A stretch of DNA of 64,000 nucleotides, taken from Proteles cristata cristata (lineage: Eukaryota; Chordata; Mammalia; Carnivora; Hyaenidae). A model generated the notes under the pieces. It ran no database searches, was not told the DNA's origin, and worked only from the letters and a program-made list of their open reading frames with translations. The stretch is from positions 62,001 to 126,000 of the forward strand of contig JAESUZ010001712.1 of NCBI GenBank assembly GCA_017311185.1, read 5' to 3'. This document shows positions 1-11,691 of the stretch, piece by piece. Position numbers and translations under genes: made by a program. Position 1 is the stretch's first letter, and every line of letters begins with the position of its first letter.

Positions 1-629
1 TAAACTGTATGAGTCAGTAACATACTTGGAGTAGAATCTTCAACATCACAAATCTCAATGTACAGATGTCAACCTTTAAATTAAATTTTCATCATCAAAT
101 CAGATGATAAAATGCCATAGTCTAATTCTCTCCTTGTGACTGAGAGAGTAACACAGAGAGAGAAATGATTTCCTTGCTTCTCCCTTCACCCATTCCGTGA
201 TTATGGCAAAGCCATATTGTGAGTTACATGGCTGAATGAGACTTTCCTCATTGTTTATTTATTACTATACATATAAATTAGAACGAGGTGAAAGCATTTC
301 AAAAGGCAACATTGCTAATTGCTAACCTTCTCCAACCCACTGGCTCCATACTCTGCTCCGTAGCCTGATTGGGATCATAAAACCCAAAGAAATATGGGAA
401 GAATTATCAAACTTGACAGGTGGGGAGAGAGAACAAGGAGAGACCATATTCCTCCTGCCTCCCTTCTACCCCTCAACATCACTCCCATTGGGCTGGGCTT
501 TCTTCATCTGTAGGGACAATTCATTTTGAACCTTAAAAATATTTTTTAAAACTAAGTTTACATGTTGAAGTCTTAGGGCTCAAAAATACTCTATAGATGG
601 GAAATTATTAAACTTTTAGCTTCTCTAAG
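1..629. other. unique noncoding DNA, no feature recognised
   Basis: AT-rich sequence with no long open frame and no repeat I recognise. A short GAGA-rich patch lies near 143-165. Nothing here supports a gene. Confidence 0.5.
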
Positions 630-745
630 GCAGATATCATGTTTTGTTCATTTAAATCCTTTGTCTTTGCTCTCTCCTCACAATGCCTTCCTTAGACCCT
701 GGCAAATAGCAGATACTAAATTAATATTTACTGACTTGAGTTTTT
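630..745 (+). mobile_element. L2 LINE 3'-end fragment
   Basis: The order of words 'tttgttcattt', 'accctggcaaatagcag' and 'aatatttactgacttgag' follows the L2 3' end (the 'cctggcacatagtaggcgctcaataaatatttg' region). Strongly diverged and short. Confidence 0.45.
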
Positions 746-1374
746 GAATCATAATTTCTTAAAGATATAGACTGAAAATATAGAAACCAAGAGGATTATT
801 CAGGAGTCAAGATAATTTTAGTAAATTATACTACTCTCTAGTCCACTGGGAAGGTCCACTAGAAGAAAGCACTGGGCCATGTGTTTTAAACAGTAGCTGA
901 TGCTGATATATCCTTATATCCATTACAACACAGATCTGTGGACCTGACAAAAAGCAACCGCAGGTGAGTCCTTCGTTGAATGGCCTTCAGATAGTTAATT
1001 TTGTTTCCTGATGGCAGATACTGAAGCTACAGAAAAGCTGCTCTTGGTGTTCAAAGAGGCTTTTCAATTTTTAATTTGACATGAAGAGTAACGTGGTCTA
1101 CGATACATGCAGACCAGCAGTTATCTCTCATCATCAACCTGTTTGGTTGGTTTCAACCTGTCTTGGCTGAAAGCAGCTCTATTGTAGGTACTTTCTGTGG
1201 CTCCAGCTTACATGTGTGGTTCAATGACAAGATTCTTGATAAACTGGAACAGAGAATGAGGAAATGGGCTTTTAAATGGTCAACTGATCATTTGCTTCTC
1301 TGGGTTTAGTTTCTGCCTGACAGACTTATTAAAGAAAAGAATTATTACACAAAGAAGATCTGGAATTTGTCTCC
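746..1374. other. unique noncoding DNA, no feature recognised
   Basis: No long open frame, repeat or RNA gene recognised. Ordinary AT-rich mammalian sequence. Confidence 0.45.
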
Positions 1375-1560
1375 CAGGTCCTGGTCAAATGAGAGTCATA
1401 GACTTTGAGAGCCAGAAGGCATCTTTGAGGTCATCTCATACATCTGGCCTTGCCATTTTAATATAAGGGAATTAATGCTCAGAGAATTACATGACTCACC
1501 CAAGGTCTTGCATCTCATGCTGGCATCAGGGCTCTTACCTTGGTCACTTTTTTTTGCTGA
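1375..1560 (-). mobile_element. MIR3/L3-type ancient repeat fragment
   Basis: The run 'gagagccagaaggcatctt', 'gaggtcatctcatac', 'gctcagagaattacatgact' and 'cacccaaggtcttgca' follows the antisense MIR3/L3 pattern (ggaagggaccttagagatcatc ... cccaaggtcacacagc). Family assignment between MIR3 and L3 is uncertain. Confidence 0.5.
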
Positions 1561-1586
1561 TTGATGTTACATATATCTAGAAGAAG

Positions 1587-1599
1587 CCCCCCCCCCCCC
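1587..1599. repeat. poly-C tract (C)13
   Basis: Thirteen consecutive C bases. A mononucleotide run of this kind is prone to length error in sequencing and to slippage in vivo. Confidence 0.95.
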
Positions 1600-1760
1600 A
1601 GACACCCTAGTTTTTCATGGACTTTTCCTAAGAAAAGTCTTGTAGGATGTTTTCTAGGTTTCCTTAACTGAGCCACCACTTTAAATGATGCAATCTGGAA
1701 AGAACACTGGCTGGGAATCTGGACCTACATTTCAGTTCAGTATGGAACTATTAGCTGCCA

Positions 1761-1940
1761 TGTATCAAACACTCATCATAAGCTAGATGTTGTGCATGTA
1801 TTATTTTTATTTACAATGAATCTGGAAGGGGTATTATTAGCCCTATTTTGTAGATGGAGAAGCTGAGGCTTAAGAAGGTTACACATCTCTCCCTGTGTCA
1901 TCCAGGTATTTAAATCCAGTGATTGATTGATTCCCAAATC
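1761..1940 (-). mobile_element. MIR SINE, antisense
   Basis: Contains antisense MIR landmarks in order: 'gctagatgttgtgcatgtat', 'tattattagccctattttgt', 'agatggagaagctgaggctt', and the 'tgtgtcatccaggtatttaa' part matching the tRNA-related end. Typical age and divergence for MIR. Confidence 0.7.
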
Positions 1941-2049
1941 CTTATTCTTCCCACATACTTCCCTGCATTTATTATTGAGTGTCTTCAGGTAAGTCACTTA
2001 ACATCTCAAAAGCTATTTCTTCAACTGTCAAGTGAATACATTCACATTC

Positions 2050-3034
2050 TTTTTCACACTGATGTAGGATGAAATTATACATCTAAAGTACCTGGCATGG
2101 GACTTGACATAGAAGACACTCAACAGAAGTCAGTCCCATTCTAAACCTATGTTCATCTTCCCTTTGAATTTTTCAGTAGGATTTATATCCTGAACTATAT
2201 TGACTCATGTTGAAAAGAGAAAATGGAAACACACCCAAGGTGTCAGAAGTAGATTAAACATTTCACATGATAATCCCAAGCTGCTAAGTTAGCCTAATGG
2301 CAAAACTTAAATTGCAGAGAGTTGGGCTCCAGGCCTTTTGCCTTTGAATGAAATAATTGAATCCACTACTGTGACAGAAAGCACTAACTTGAATGTAGCA
2401 TCTTGGTTTAAAATGCAGCTAAGGTCTCCAGAAAAAAGTGTGTTCAATATTCAGGTAAAATGTTAGTCAATTTTTTGTGTGTCCTATTTATTGATCCTAC
2501 CTTGTATGTTCTATAAAATGTGAAAAGATGCAGGCATATTCATTTAATAATTCCAGGTAGGCATCAGAAATTATTTGACCATTTCTTGAAGCAATGTACA
2601 TTCTTTTGTACTACACTTCTAAAATTATAGTCTAAATATGAATGTGAGTCAATTTACAAAAATTCAATTTGCATGAAATGCTTCAGAGATACATCTATTG
2701 TATTCAGCCAGGAACACTTTTTACAGTTGATAGTAATCAAAGAGTTTTATATTAAGAGGATGACAATGAAATGAAAATACAAATAAAAAGAATACCATGC
2801 TTCATTCATCCCTGTAAAAGAGAGTGGAGGACTGATAAGGAAAATCACAATGGTATAAAACAAGATCAGTAAGTTTTTAGGTTTAGTAACTGACCTTAGG
2901 AAAAATCATTATGAAAACTCTTGAATGAAAAGGTGTGTGTTTAATGCCTGAAGTATGAGCAGACTGCTTCATTTAAACATTCCATCACACAAGACTTGGG
3001 AGAAAGATGGCTACCAAGCAAAATGTTGCTTTTG
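2050..3034. other. unique noncoding DNA, no feature recognised
   Basis: AT-rich, no long open frame. Blocks around 2240-2700 look like ordinary single-copy sequence; no repeat family recognised. Confidence 0.45.
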
Positions 3035-3150
3035 TCTGCCATATAAGTTGTAAGAAGGTGGGGCCCATTCATACTTATATTTTATTCCTTTTTCTATTGT
3101 TTATCACAGTCTTTGCCCGTAATGAATACTCCGTGATTATTGAATGAGTG
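3035..3150 (+). mobile_element. L2 LINE 3'-end fragment
   Basis: The layout 'tctattgtttatcacagtct', 'ttgcccgtaatgaatactc' and 'gattattgaatgagtga' matches the L2 3' terminus (…tattgtctgt…cctggcacatag…ttgaatgaatga). Confidence 0.45.
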
Positions 3151-3860
3151 AAAAGAAGGAACAAAGTGTAATCTGTGGTATAAGAAAAGTTTACCAGAGG
3201 GCTACTGAATCAAAATTTGATCCAAAATACCTATGGAGCAGAGTTAAGAATTCCAGAGGGTGCTGGTATAAGTCAGTGCATTGGACTGGTTTTTCTGTGA
3301 GTAAAATAAGATGGAGAAATCTATGTGGATGCATTTTATGCCACAGTATGACCTACCTAATGAATAGCATCCTTTTCCATTGGGTATTATTTCAGAGTCT
3401 GCCTAGCATTCTTCCCCATGGCAGGAAATAAATTATAGCTGTATCATGTGTTACTAAACAAATTTCTTATATAATATTCCAAGGTGGTGTCTACAGGTAT
3501 CAAAGGTATCAACATAGACTGAATCTTGGAAAAGTCACTTGACTAATTAGTAGAAATAGGAGGTACTCTACAGAAAAGTAAGTGATGTTCCAATTTTTGC
3601 TTAATAATTTTCTGACTTTGAGGGCTTTTAAGACACTCTATTGGCTTAATCAGTATACATGCCTTAAATGAAAATACCTTTTATTATAATGCATTAAGTA
3701 GGCTGAGTAGCATATGTACCAAAGGATTTGTCTTTATAAATGTCTTCTCTATTCAGTGAGATTTAATTTAGTGTGGTCAAGCTATCCTACCTCAGAAGCA
3801 CATTGTCAGTTGCTGGGAATCAGGTTAGCCTCCATGGAGCTCCAGGTTGGATTGTGATGG
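3151..3860. other. unique noncoding DNA, no feature recognised
   Basis: Includes a 95-codon open frame starting near 3144, but it begins inside an L2 tail, lacks protein-like composition and has no recognisable domain. I treat it as chance. Confidence 0.5.
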
Positions 3861-3872
3861 AAAATCTGAGAT

Positions 3873-4087
3873 TTTTTAAAGTTTATTTACTTTTTTGTGA
3901 GAGACAGAGACAGTGCAAGTGGAGGAAGGACAGATAGACAGAGGGAGAGAGAGAGAATCCCAAGCAAGCTCTGCACTGCCAGGGCAGAGCCTGACGTGGG
4001 GCTTGAGCTCATGAACCCATGAGATCATGACCTGAGCTGAAACCAAGAGTTTGGCACCTAATGTACTGAGCTGCCCAATCACCCTAC
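3873..4087 (-). mobile_element. SINEC_Fc-type tRNA-Lys SINE, antisense
   Basis: Reads T-rich tail, GAGA-rich middle, then 'gatcatgacctgagctgaaa' and a degraded head ('ctgagctgcccaatcaccct'). Flanked by target-site duplications 'aaaatctgagat' (3861-3872) and 'aaaatctgaaat' (4088-4099), each differing by one base. The decayed head suggests an older insertion. Confidence 0.9.
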
Positions 4088-4099
4088 AAAATCTGAAAT

Positions 4100-4637
4100 C
4101 TTGTGCACTTCTCCATCTTGGTATGTCCCCACTTCCTCTCTTCCACATTGCAGGTTGTTCTCACTTTTACCACTCAGAAATTTCCTTCATTTTCTGAGTA
4201 TTTAGCATGATACCTCTTGAATGCTGCAATTTTCCCTGGCCTGGCAATGGAGTTTTAATCCTGTCCCAAACCTTTAAGTGCTGGATGAAGTCTCTCTAGT
4301 GATGGCTGGCTCCCGGTCCTCACTGGGTATCAGTAAGCAGGTGCTTTCTTTCTTTCTACCTGCACTCTACATAATGGTTGTAGAGAGAGGCAGCTGCAGA
4401 CCAGAAGCAGAGGAGATTACCGTCACTCAGCTTCCTTTGGAGGATTCCATGGGCCTGGGCATAGGAAGAGGAAGAGGGATAGAATAACTTACCACACGAG
4501 AGTAAGTAATTTATCCAAAGTTATCTGGTAGCACAAATGACTAAGTTATTTACCTACTGTTGACCTCCATATTGGCCCAGTGCTTTGTAATTATTCCTTG
4601 GTTAATATTTATCAGAATCATTAAAAGAGAGGTGGAG
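4100..4637. other. unique noncoding DNA, no feature recognised
   Basis: Moderate GC, no repeat recognised. A 69-codon open frame at 4278-4487 shows no family resemblance. Confidence 0.4.
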
Positions 4638-4838
4638 GGAGGTGCCTGGATGGCACAGTCAGTTGAGCGTCTGACTTCAGCTTAGGTCATGATGTCGTGG
4701 TTGGAGAGACCCCACATTGGGGTTCTGTGCTGACAGCTCGGAGCCTAGAGCTTGCTTTGGATTCTGTGTCTGCCCCTCCCCTGCTCACACACTCTCTCTC
4801 TCAAAAATATATACATAAAAAATAATACAATAAAACAT
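4638..4838 (+). mobile_element. SINEC_Fc-type SINE, sense
   Basis: Head 'ggtgcctggatggcacagtc', then 'taggtcatgatgtcgtggtt', CT-rich middle and an A-rich tail. Target-site duplication 'aaaagagaggtgga' sits upstream (about 4623-4636) and downstream (4839-4852). A second SINE begins immediately after the downstream duplication. Confidence 0.9.
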
Positions 4839-4853
4839 AAAAGAGAGGTGGAA

Positions 4854-5100
4854 GGGCACCTGGGTGGCTCAGTCAGTTAAATGTCCGTTTGGCTCAGGTC
4901 ATGATCTCACCATTTGTGAGTTCGAACTCCACATCAGGCTCTGTGCTAACAGCTCAAAGCCTGGAGCCTGCTTCAGATTCTCTCTCTCTCTCTCTCTCTC
5001 CCTCCCTCTCTCTCTCTCTCTCTCCCCAACTAGTGCTCTGTCTCTCTCAAAAATAAGCATTAAATAAATACATACATACATACATACATACATACATAAA
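4854..5100 (+). mobile_element. SINEC_Fc-type SINE, sense, with (CATA)n tail
   Basis: Head 'gggcacctgggtggctcagt' follows directly after the duplication left by the preceding SINE, so the pair is a head-to-tail tandem. It has an expanded CT block (about 4977-5030). Its A-rich tail has grown into a CATA microsatellite at 5070-5098. Confidence 0.92.
5070..5098. repeat. (CATA)n microsatellite
   Basis: About seven units of CATA grown from the A-rich tail of the upstream SINE, a usual birthplace for tetranucleotide repeats. Confidence 0.95.
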
Positions 5101-5204
5101 TAGGAGTAAAGTGGGGTGGGGGATGTGGATTTCTTTCTGGAAGCCATAGAAGCATTTAGTTTCAGGTCTCATGATTCAGAAGTGTTAATCTTGTCTCTCC
5201 AGCT

Positions 5205-5354
5205 AAAATGCAAGCAGGTTCACCTTTTCTGGGATGTAGTAGGCAGAGAACCCAGTTAAGCAAACCCAGACTCCTACTGCCCCACAAAAATTGAGTTGAT
5301 AAATGGATTTGTGGTAATTTGTTATGCATCCATAGAAAACTAATATACTGCATG
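5205..5354 (+). mobile_element. MLT1-type (MaLR) LTR 3'-end fragment
   Basis: The end 'tggatttgtggtaatttgtt' followed by 'atgcatccatagaaaactaa' matches the 3' end of MLT1-class LTRs (…gtggtaatttgttatagcagcaatagaaaactaatac). The upstream half is diverged and its left border is uncertain. Confidence 0.6.
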
Positions 5355-6294
5355 TGTCTTATCCATCCCATTTCAGTCATCTCCCAGGATGCTGGGTACA
5401 TCATCGGTGCTCAATAATTAAACATTATCTTGACTGATCCATCAATCATCCTTAAACTTTGCCCTTCAAGGTATTAGATTTGGAGGCTTGGAGACCTTAC
5501 TAATTTTCTGCACATTTGTTTTAGGTAAGTAGGGGGCAAATCATTTCTTATAGAGAAAAAAAAGTTATCAAGAATTAAAATACTCTTCAGCAATACATAC
5601 TGCTCCAGAAATAAACATCGAAAGATATATTGAAATTCAGGTGTTATGGGAGAGCCTTCTAGTGCTGTTTTGTCTTAGAAGGATGTCTAAATGTGTTCTG
5701 GTCGTGTTGTATGGAGGTTTGGTAAGTTTCTGTCACACCAAAGAAAGGGTTAGGGTTTAAGGAGAGCTTTCCTTTCCATATAACATGTGGGACCCAGTAG
5801 AAAATGAAAGTGCAACCTGTGTTGAAAAGATGGGGGGAAAGTACTGTTAAAGATACTAATATATAACTTTTCCCATTCTTCTACAATTTTCTCTAGTCCT
5901 GTCATGATGCATAAGGGGGGGAGATGTGAGAGCTGGTCTCTAAACTGATTGTTCTCTTTATACAGACACTCTGGGTCTAACCCCTTCATGTCCCTTCTCT
6001 ACATTCCCTCTAGCTTATGAATTTTTATATACCCTAGGGAGTGAGCATGGGGCTGGAAGAGAGGCTTCTAACTCATGCTTTGAGTCTTCTTTTTGGAGTA
6101 TCAGATGCTTTTTATCTACTTTATCTATCTTTTACTAAGACCCCCTCTGAGGAAATGATCCCTCCTAGTCTAGCTAGAAACGGGAGAAAAGCCCCAGGAT
6201 TCAAAGAAAATATTTGTAATGCAAAACATAAATTGCTTAATATATTGAAATTATTTTTCCACCTGCAGGATTTCTAGTACTTTACCATGAAAAT

Positions 6295-6296
<2 letters not shown>
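5355..6296. other. unique noncoding DNA, no feature recognised
   Basis: No repeat family or gene recognised. Open frames of 78-79 codons on each strand have no protein-like features. Confidence 0.45.

Positions 6297-6326
<30 letters not shown>
6297..6326. repeat. (GT)15 microsatellite with adjacent CG-alternating tract
   Basis: Fifteen GT units followed by 'acatgcacgcgcgcgagcg' to 6345. The alternating purine-pyrimidine run has Z-DNA-forming character. Confidence 0.95.
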
Positions 6327-6328
<2 letters not shown>

Positions 6329-6345
6329 ATGCACGCGCGCGAGCG

Positions 6346-8019
6346 TGGCAGGCATGTGCATTATGCAAATGAGTTTTGCTGAACAGATAAAGGAATGCAT
6401 GATAAACGCCATATTAGATGCAGACTTTAATGTCACACAGGGTATCCTTTGCTGATAGTTACCACTCTTGGAGAAGTTTTTGAGGGAATCCGGTGAGCCG
6501 CATTGTGGGCTCTCTAATTGGCCATAATAATATATTTCTTTAACAGACACCTAACCTTAACAGAACTGAATTCTGGGTGCCTACCTGCTACTTCACTTCA
6601 AGCAAAAACGTTTGATCCATAGTCAAATCAAGATGGGGAAGACAGTCCACAGAGTAATTCTGTTAATATTTCTGGTATTAAGATTTCCTATATTTGGAAT
6701 ACCCAGAAAGAATGGAATCTAAATATTTGAAAGTGTCACAGAAAAATATCTGACAAGTAGAAAATGTCTTAAAAGCCTATAAAGTCTGGTGCTGGATAAT
6801 CAGAATCAGCTAGCAGAGTTCATTTTTATTAAAGCATTTCAAATGATCAAGTCACTGATGCGTTTTAACATTATAATGGCATAATACCCTTGCCTCAAAT
6901 CTTCAGAGAGGCAAAATGATCACAGATTAGGCAAGATCAGCTGCACACAACGTTTTCATAAGCACAGGAATATTACTCCATATGAAATACTTCTGAGGTG
7001 GTCAAAGGTATAAACTTCCAGGTATAAGATAAACAAATACTGGGCTGGAATGTACATGTTGACTCTAGCCAACACTGCTACACAATACATAGGAAAGTAG
7101 TGAAGAGAGTAAATCCTGAGAGTTCTCATCACAGGGAGAAATTTTTTCCCATTTCTTTTTTCTTCTTTCTTTTTTATTGTGTTTATATGAGAAGATAGAT
7201 GTTAGCTAAACCTATTATGGGCATCGTTTCACAGCATAGGTAAATCAGACCACCATGCTCTACACTCTAAGCTTATACAGTGCCGTATGCCAATTATTCC
7301 TCAACAAAACTAGGACAAAATCTTTCTGGTATGAATGATGAAATTTTGAGGAAGTTCTACTTTGATATAAAATGATCTGGTTGCCTGTGGTTATAAATGA
7401 CTGCGTGTCCAGTCTTCCTGCTCCTCTTCCCCAGGTTTCTTTTATGCCTGATGACAGAGAGTCCTGAGCTTGGAAGAAATGAACCAAGTGATGAGGTGAA
7501 TGAGAATCTGACCCTACATAGGTTTTTCCTCTTCCTCCCCACCCCCAGTTTTGTCACGTGTAATAACTGAGAGTGCGGCAGGACGTAATCAACAGAGAGG
7601 GCATGGATACTTGAAGCAAAACGAGAACAACATTTGCAGCCAGCAAGTAATCTTAACGTTCAGCTTCCACTCCAGTCCAAACACGCATCATCGTAAGGAT
7701 GAAAAAAGAAGTGAGCAGCCATGTTTCATCCTCCGTGAGAACTGGGTTGTCCAAGCGCTGGATGCGTGTCCATATACCTGTGGACATGGAATGCTGGGGC
7801 AATGTAATCATCATTATCCAGAGGAGGCGTTTGATTTGTGCACCCTCCAGAGGGCCATATAATGGAGCAATCTCATGTGGAATTGGGTGAAAGAGACTTA
7901 TTTGCATGGAAAATGTCACAAGAATGACCGTCTGTGCTCCACTGTTCTATCAGACCCTCACTGCAAATTCAGAATATTGGCAGGTTACAGAAACCTTTTT
8001 AGGCTACAGGTCTGACTCT
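6346..8019. other. unique noncoding DNA, no feature recognised
   Basis: About 1.7 kb with no recognised repeat. Overlapping open frames at 7551-7919 on both strands reach 103 codons but share no motif with a known family. A pyrimidine-rich patch lies at 7153-7176. Confidence 0.45.
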
Positions 8020-8075
8020 CACAGAAGGTGGTATAGCAGGAGTTAAGAACACAGGTTTTAAAATATGACACAACC
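8020..8075 (+). mobile_element. MIR SINE, 5' part (split by a SINE)
   Basis: 'ggtatagcaggagttaagaa' plus 'cacaggttttaaaa' matches the MIR head (gtatagtggttaagagcacagg). The rest of MIR resumes after the SINE at 8336. Confidence 0.65.
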
Positions 8076-8328
8076 AGGGGATGCCTGGAGTGTCAGACTC
8101 TTGGTCTCAGCTTAGGTCATGATCTGGTTCAGATAGAGCCCTGGTTCTGGCTTTGCACTGACAATGCTTGGAGCCTGCTTGGGATTCTCTCTCGCTCTCT
8201 CTCTCTCTTTTTCTCTCTCTCTCTCTCAATCCCTCTCTCCCTCTCTCTCTGTCTCTGCCCCCCCCACTTGTGTATGCATGCACACACACTTGCTCTCTCT
8301 CTCAAAATAAATAAATAAGCTTTAAAAA
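8076..8328 (+). mobile_element. SINEC_Fc-type SINE inserted in a MIR
   Basis: Head decayed ('ggggatgcctggagtgtcag', with part of box A lost), followed by 'cagcttaggtcatgatctgg', a long CT-rich block (8187-8259) and an 'aaaataaataaataa' tail. It separates two halves of one MIR, which gives the relative order of insertion. Confidence 0.85.
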
Positions 8329-8335
8329 CTATAGG

Positions 8336-8545
8336 ACATAGTTGTGGGGTACTGAGCCAACAACTTCATCCTCTAAGGTCAGTTCACTCATTTGTAAAAT
8401 GAAGCTGCTGAGAAAACCTTTCTCATGGAGTATTGTAAGGTTTAAAATAAGGAATTTATGTAAAGGCCTCCCTTGGTGCCTGGCACGTGGTAAGGACTTG
8501 ATACGTGGTGGCTCAATATCATCATCACAAATGATTTTTAAAATA
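8336..8545 (+). mobile_element. MIR SINE, 3' part (split by a SINE)
   Basis: Continues with 'ttcactcatttgtaaaatga' and 'gtattgtaaggtttaaaata', then 'tggtgcctggcacgtggtaa', the standard MIR core and 3' end in the same orientation as the 8020 fragment. Confidence 0.7.
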
Positions 8546-8989
8546 ATTAATGATGTGTTGTGTGTACATATATATATGCACATATATACATATATGATTT
8601 TTTTCGGTAAGCCCAAAAACCTAATGGATGGAGTCCTAGTCTTTTTCAATGTTTTGTAAGTCGTCCTATACATTTCCAGTGATTTATAAATAATCGAAAC
8701 AATAAAAATGCATGTGTGATCACTTTCAAGCCGAGCAGACATCTTAACATTTTCACAGCATCTAAGTCATGACAAATGAATTGGAGCCTTGATGTTATCT
8801 AAATGCTGGCTCGCCGAGCCTTCCAGCTGTTGTCGGTCCTCCCCTAATTTTTTCTTTCATTTTTCCCACATTATTCCACCTCTAGGAGCAGGACTCAGCA
8901 GCTGGAGGCACCTCAAGACCTGATTGATGGCTGCAGGACCCAGATGGCAGAAGCCCGAAAATGTTTCTGGCAAATACCTCTACAAGCTG

Positions 8990-8991
<2 letters not shown>
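8546..8991. other. unique DNA with a short TA/CA-rich tract
   Basis: Contains 'tacatatatatatgcacata' near 8566. Otherwise single-copy-looking sequence with no recognised feature. Confidence 0.4.
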
Positions 8992-9038
<47 letters not shown>

Positions 9039-9055
9039 CACGCGCGTGTGTGTCT
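8992..9055. repeat. (GT)22 microsatellite plus CG/GT alternating tract
   Basis: A pure GT run spans 8992-9035, followed by 'acgcacgcgcgtgtgtgtct'. Two open frames of 83-84 codons crossing this tract on opposite strands are artefacts of the repeat. Confidence 0.95.
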
Positions 9056-10309
9056 GTGTACTCTTCCCTTTTATTGGCACTTGAGCTAAATGCCCAGCAG
9101 CCGCTTCTTGGCTGGGTTCCATTGAAACTACAGTTGGCGCCTGTGAAAATGGCTTTGGCTCCAATATCTTATGTGTGACTGTCTATCATGAAGAATTTTC
9201 CCACTGCTGATGATTTCTATTTTTATGAATACTTGAAAATACATGTCTCACATAAGAGTTCTGACCTCCTTTTATCTTTCCAGTGGAAATTCTTTCATAA
9301 AGAAGTGTCATCTCTTTTATACAATTATGCTTTGTGAGGGGCTATTTATAGCACTGTGAAAATTAGGGAACGTAGTATTCCTTTTGACTTTCAGAAAAAT
9401 TGTTAAGCATCAAATTGCATGTCAAGGGAAAAAATGATCTCATGAAAAAATTAACAGGCCTCACTATTTTCCGCTGCCCCTCATAGCCTCCACTCTCAAA
9501 TACATAGAGGACGAATAGTCATTACCCTCCAATAAAATAAAACTGGCATCAAGAATGAAGCCATGCCTTCTCGTGTTTGATGCAATAGGGCGACTGAAGG
9601 GGGACATTTTAAATGCACTGGAAGAATGGGAGAGTTTGCTTTCCAAATGTAAAGCCATAGTAAATGCTCCCTGAAAGATGTGGTGATTTTAGAGTGACTA
9701 CCCAGAAATTGATAAACATGGTTTTTTAATTGGAATTTTTCTCACCCTGCCTTTTTTTAAAGCTCTTAAAAGGCTAAATAAATTCTCTCACCTCAAAGTT
9801 TCCCCATTTATCCATGAGCACTCTTTGTAGACATTTCCTCTCTCCTAGCTGTCATTTATGTGATTTTCAGAAACAATAACATGTTCATCCTACCTGGAAC
9901 TGGAAAACACACTAAACCAAAGTAAGAGCTAATGTCTCTCTCTGGATCCATCTATTTAAGCATCAAGAGCCTACCCCACCCCATGAAACACGTGAAAAGG
10001 AGGAAAGGCAAGCTCAAGCTGTGGTAATCCTCAGCAAGTAAGGGAGAAATGTCTTTTAAAAATGTAGGTAAGACAACGAGTATATATCATAGACTTGTTC
10101 ATATCTCTTTGTTAATTAGTATGTAGAGACTTTAGCCTGGGAAGACAAGATATAACGAGACTTGCTCTAATGTAGATTTCATGAGGTGTGCAAGAAGTAA
10201 AGGAAGTTTCTTCTGGAGACCTGGATGATTTGGCATCCAAGGAAAGCAGAGGTCAAGGGCTGGGATGATTCATTCTGTGGGAAGAGAATCCATCAAACTG
10301 TTAGCACTT
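9056..10309. other. unique noncoding DNA, no feature recognised
   Basis: About 1.25 kb without a recognised repeat or a long open frame. Confidence 0.45.
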
Positions 10310-10765
10310 ATCCTAGACTCTGGAAACAATCTCTGATGAATCCTGATTCAAATACGTGAATACATAGAGTGGCTTTATATTTCGTCTCCCAAAACTGCAA
10401 ACAACCCAAATGTCCTTTGGTGCATAACTGTCCCTTTAGTCCATAGTTCAGCAATACGCCAGAAGAATACTCAACGATAGAAAGAAATGAATTATTGCTA
10501 CACATAGCAAAGTAGATGAAAATCAATTGCATCATGACAAGTCAAAAAGGGTAGATATTATATGATTCCATTTACATGTCTTTCTGGAAAGTAGGGGATT
10601 GACCACAAGAGACATGGGAGATTGACATAGTGATGGAACTGTTCTATATCTTGATTGTGGTGGTAGTTATATAATTGTATACATTTGACAAATCTTACAG
10701 AACTATACACTTAAAAAGGTGAATTTTACTGTATGTAAATTATATCTTCATAAAAATATTGAGAA
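10310..10765 (+). mobile_element. L1 LINE 3' end (mammalian L1M type)
   Basis: Landmarks in order: 'ctgcaaacaacccaaatgtc', 'atgattccatttacatgtct', 'ctatatcttgattgtggtgg', and 'tatacacttaaaaaggtgaa' followed by an A-rich end. This matches the ORF2 end and 3'UTR of older L1 families. Diverged and 5'-truncated. Confidence 0.85.
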
Positions 10766-11325
10766 TCCACTCCATTAGAAAAATGATAAGTAAGCTAATG
10801 GTAAGTTTGACAAATAGATTTGTAAAGAGGCTTTATAGATTTCTACATATTAAAAAAGGAAAGAATGGATTGCTTAAAAATTTTTCCTGATCCAGACCCA
10901 TAGTACCTGCTTGTTTCTCCAGTAGAGAATCTCATTCTGATCTCAGCCATGGTCATGGCCCCTGGCCTGGCCTGTGTTGCTGGAGACTTAACCACCCAGA
11001 CACTTCCTATATTGTGTGGAGTCACAGGTGTAGTGTTCTGCATGAGTCCAAGAATATGTAGGCACAGCCCCAAAGACTCAGAAGGGTTCCAGACCACTGC
11101 AGAGATGCCCAAGCTTCCCCATTTAATGTTCACTGTGCCTGGGTGTCTTTTTGGTGGGAGAAGTAGGTGGCAAATTTGATCACTTAGGTTTGGGAACCAC
11201 TTGTTTTAAGCAACTTAATAGGTATCTTAAGATATAGCCCAAGAATATGCACAAAAACTTTCTTTTTTCCGGGGAGATCAGGCTAAACCAAGCTAGAAGG
11301 GTAACCCTGAATAGAAAAGGATAAG
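10766..11325. other. unique noncoding DNA, no feature recognised
   Basis: A slightly GC-richer patch at 10900-11160 carries open frames of 76 and 96 codons on opposite strands. Neither resembles a known protein. Confidence 0.4.
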
Positions 11326-11536
11326 GGACACCTGGTAGCTCTGCCCATTGTGTCCAACTTCAGCTCAGGTCATGATCTTGCATCTGTGGTTTGGAGCCCC
11401 ATGTTGGGCTCTGTGCTGACAGCTCAGAGCCTGGAGTCTGGTTTGGTTTCTGTATCTCCATCTCTCTCTGCCCCTCCCCTGCTCACATGCTCTGTCTCTC
11501 TCTCTCTCTGTTTCTCAAAAAAAAAAAAAAAAAAAG
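11326..11536 (+). mobile_element. SINEC_Fc-type SINE, sense
   Basis: Head 'gggacacctggtagctctgc' is altered in box A. Then 'cagctcaggtcatgatcttg', a CT-rich block and a 20-base poly-A (11517-11536). A weak A-rich duplication (aaaaggata/aaaaggaaa) flanks it. Confidence 0.9.
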
Positions 11537-11609
11537 GAAAGATAGTATACAGCCTTTGGAATACACAGAAAGTAGAAATGTCCACTCATGACATGGTTAG
11601 ATATAAGGT

Positions 11610-11691
11610 GATATATATATATATACACACACACATGTGTATGTATATATACACACATATATATATACATACACATGTGTATGATTGTGTA

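Noticed and set aside
4854..5100. CRISPR-like regular repeats
   Set aside because: Similar repeated units across the window are dispersed SINEs of ~220 bp with target duplications, not short direct repeats with unique spacers.
4864..5147. Open frames with Ser/Leu-rich or Arg/Glu-rich repeats
   Set aside because: They are translations of the CT/GA block of a SINE. The same applies at 8107-8289, 11350-11760, 29076-29333, 40576-40926, 41435-41719 and 48165-48425.
6041..6277. 78-codon open frame as a small protein
   Set aside because: No start context, domain or conservation evidence; not distinguishable from chance.
8329..8742. 137-codon minus-strand open frame as a gene
   Set aside because: Runs through the antisense of a MIR and a TA-rich tract, so it is repeat-derived.
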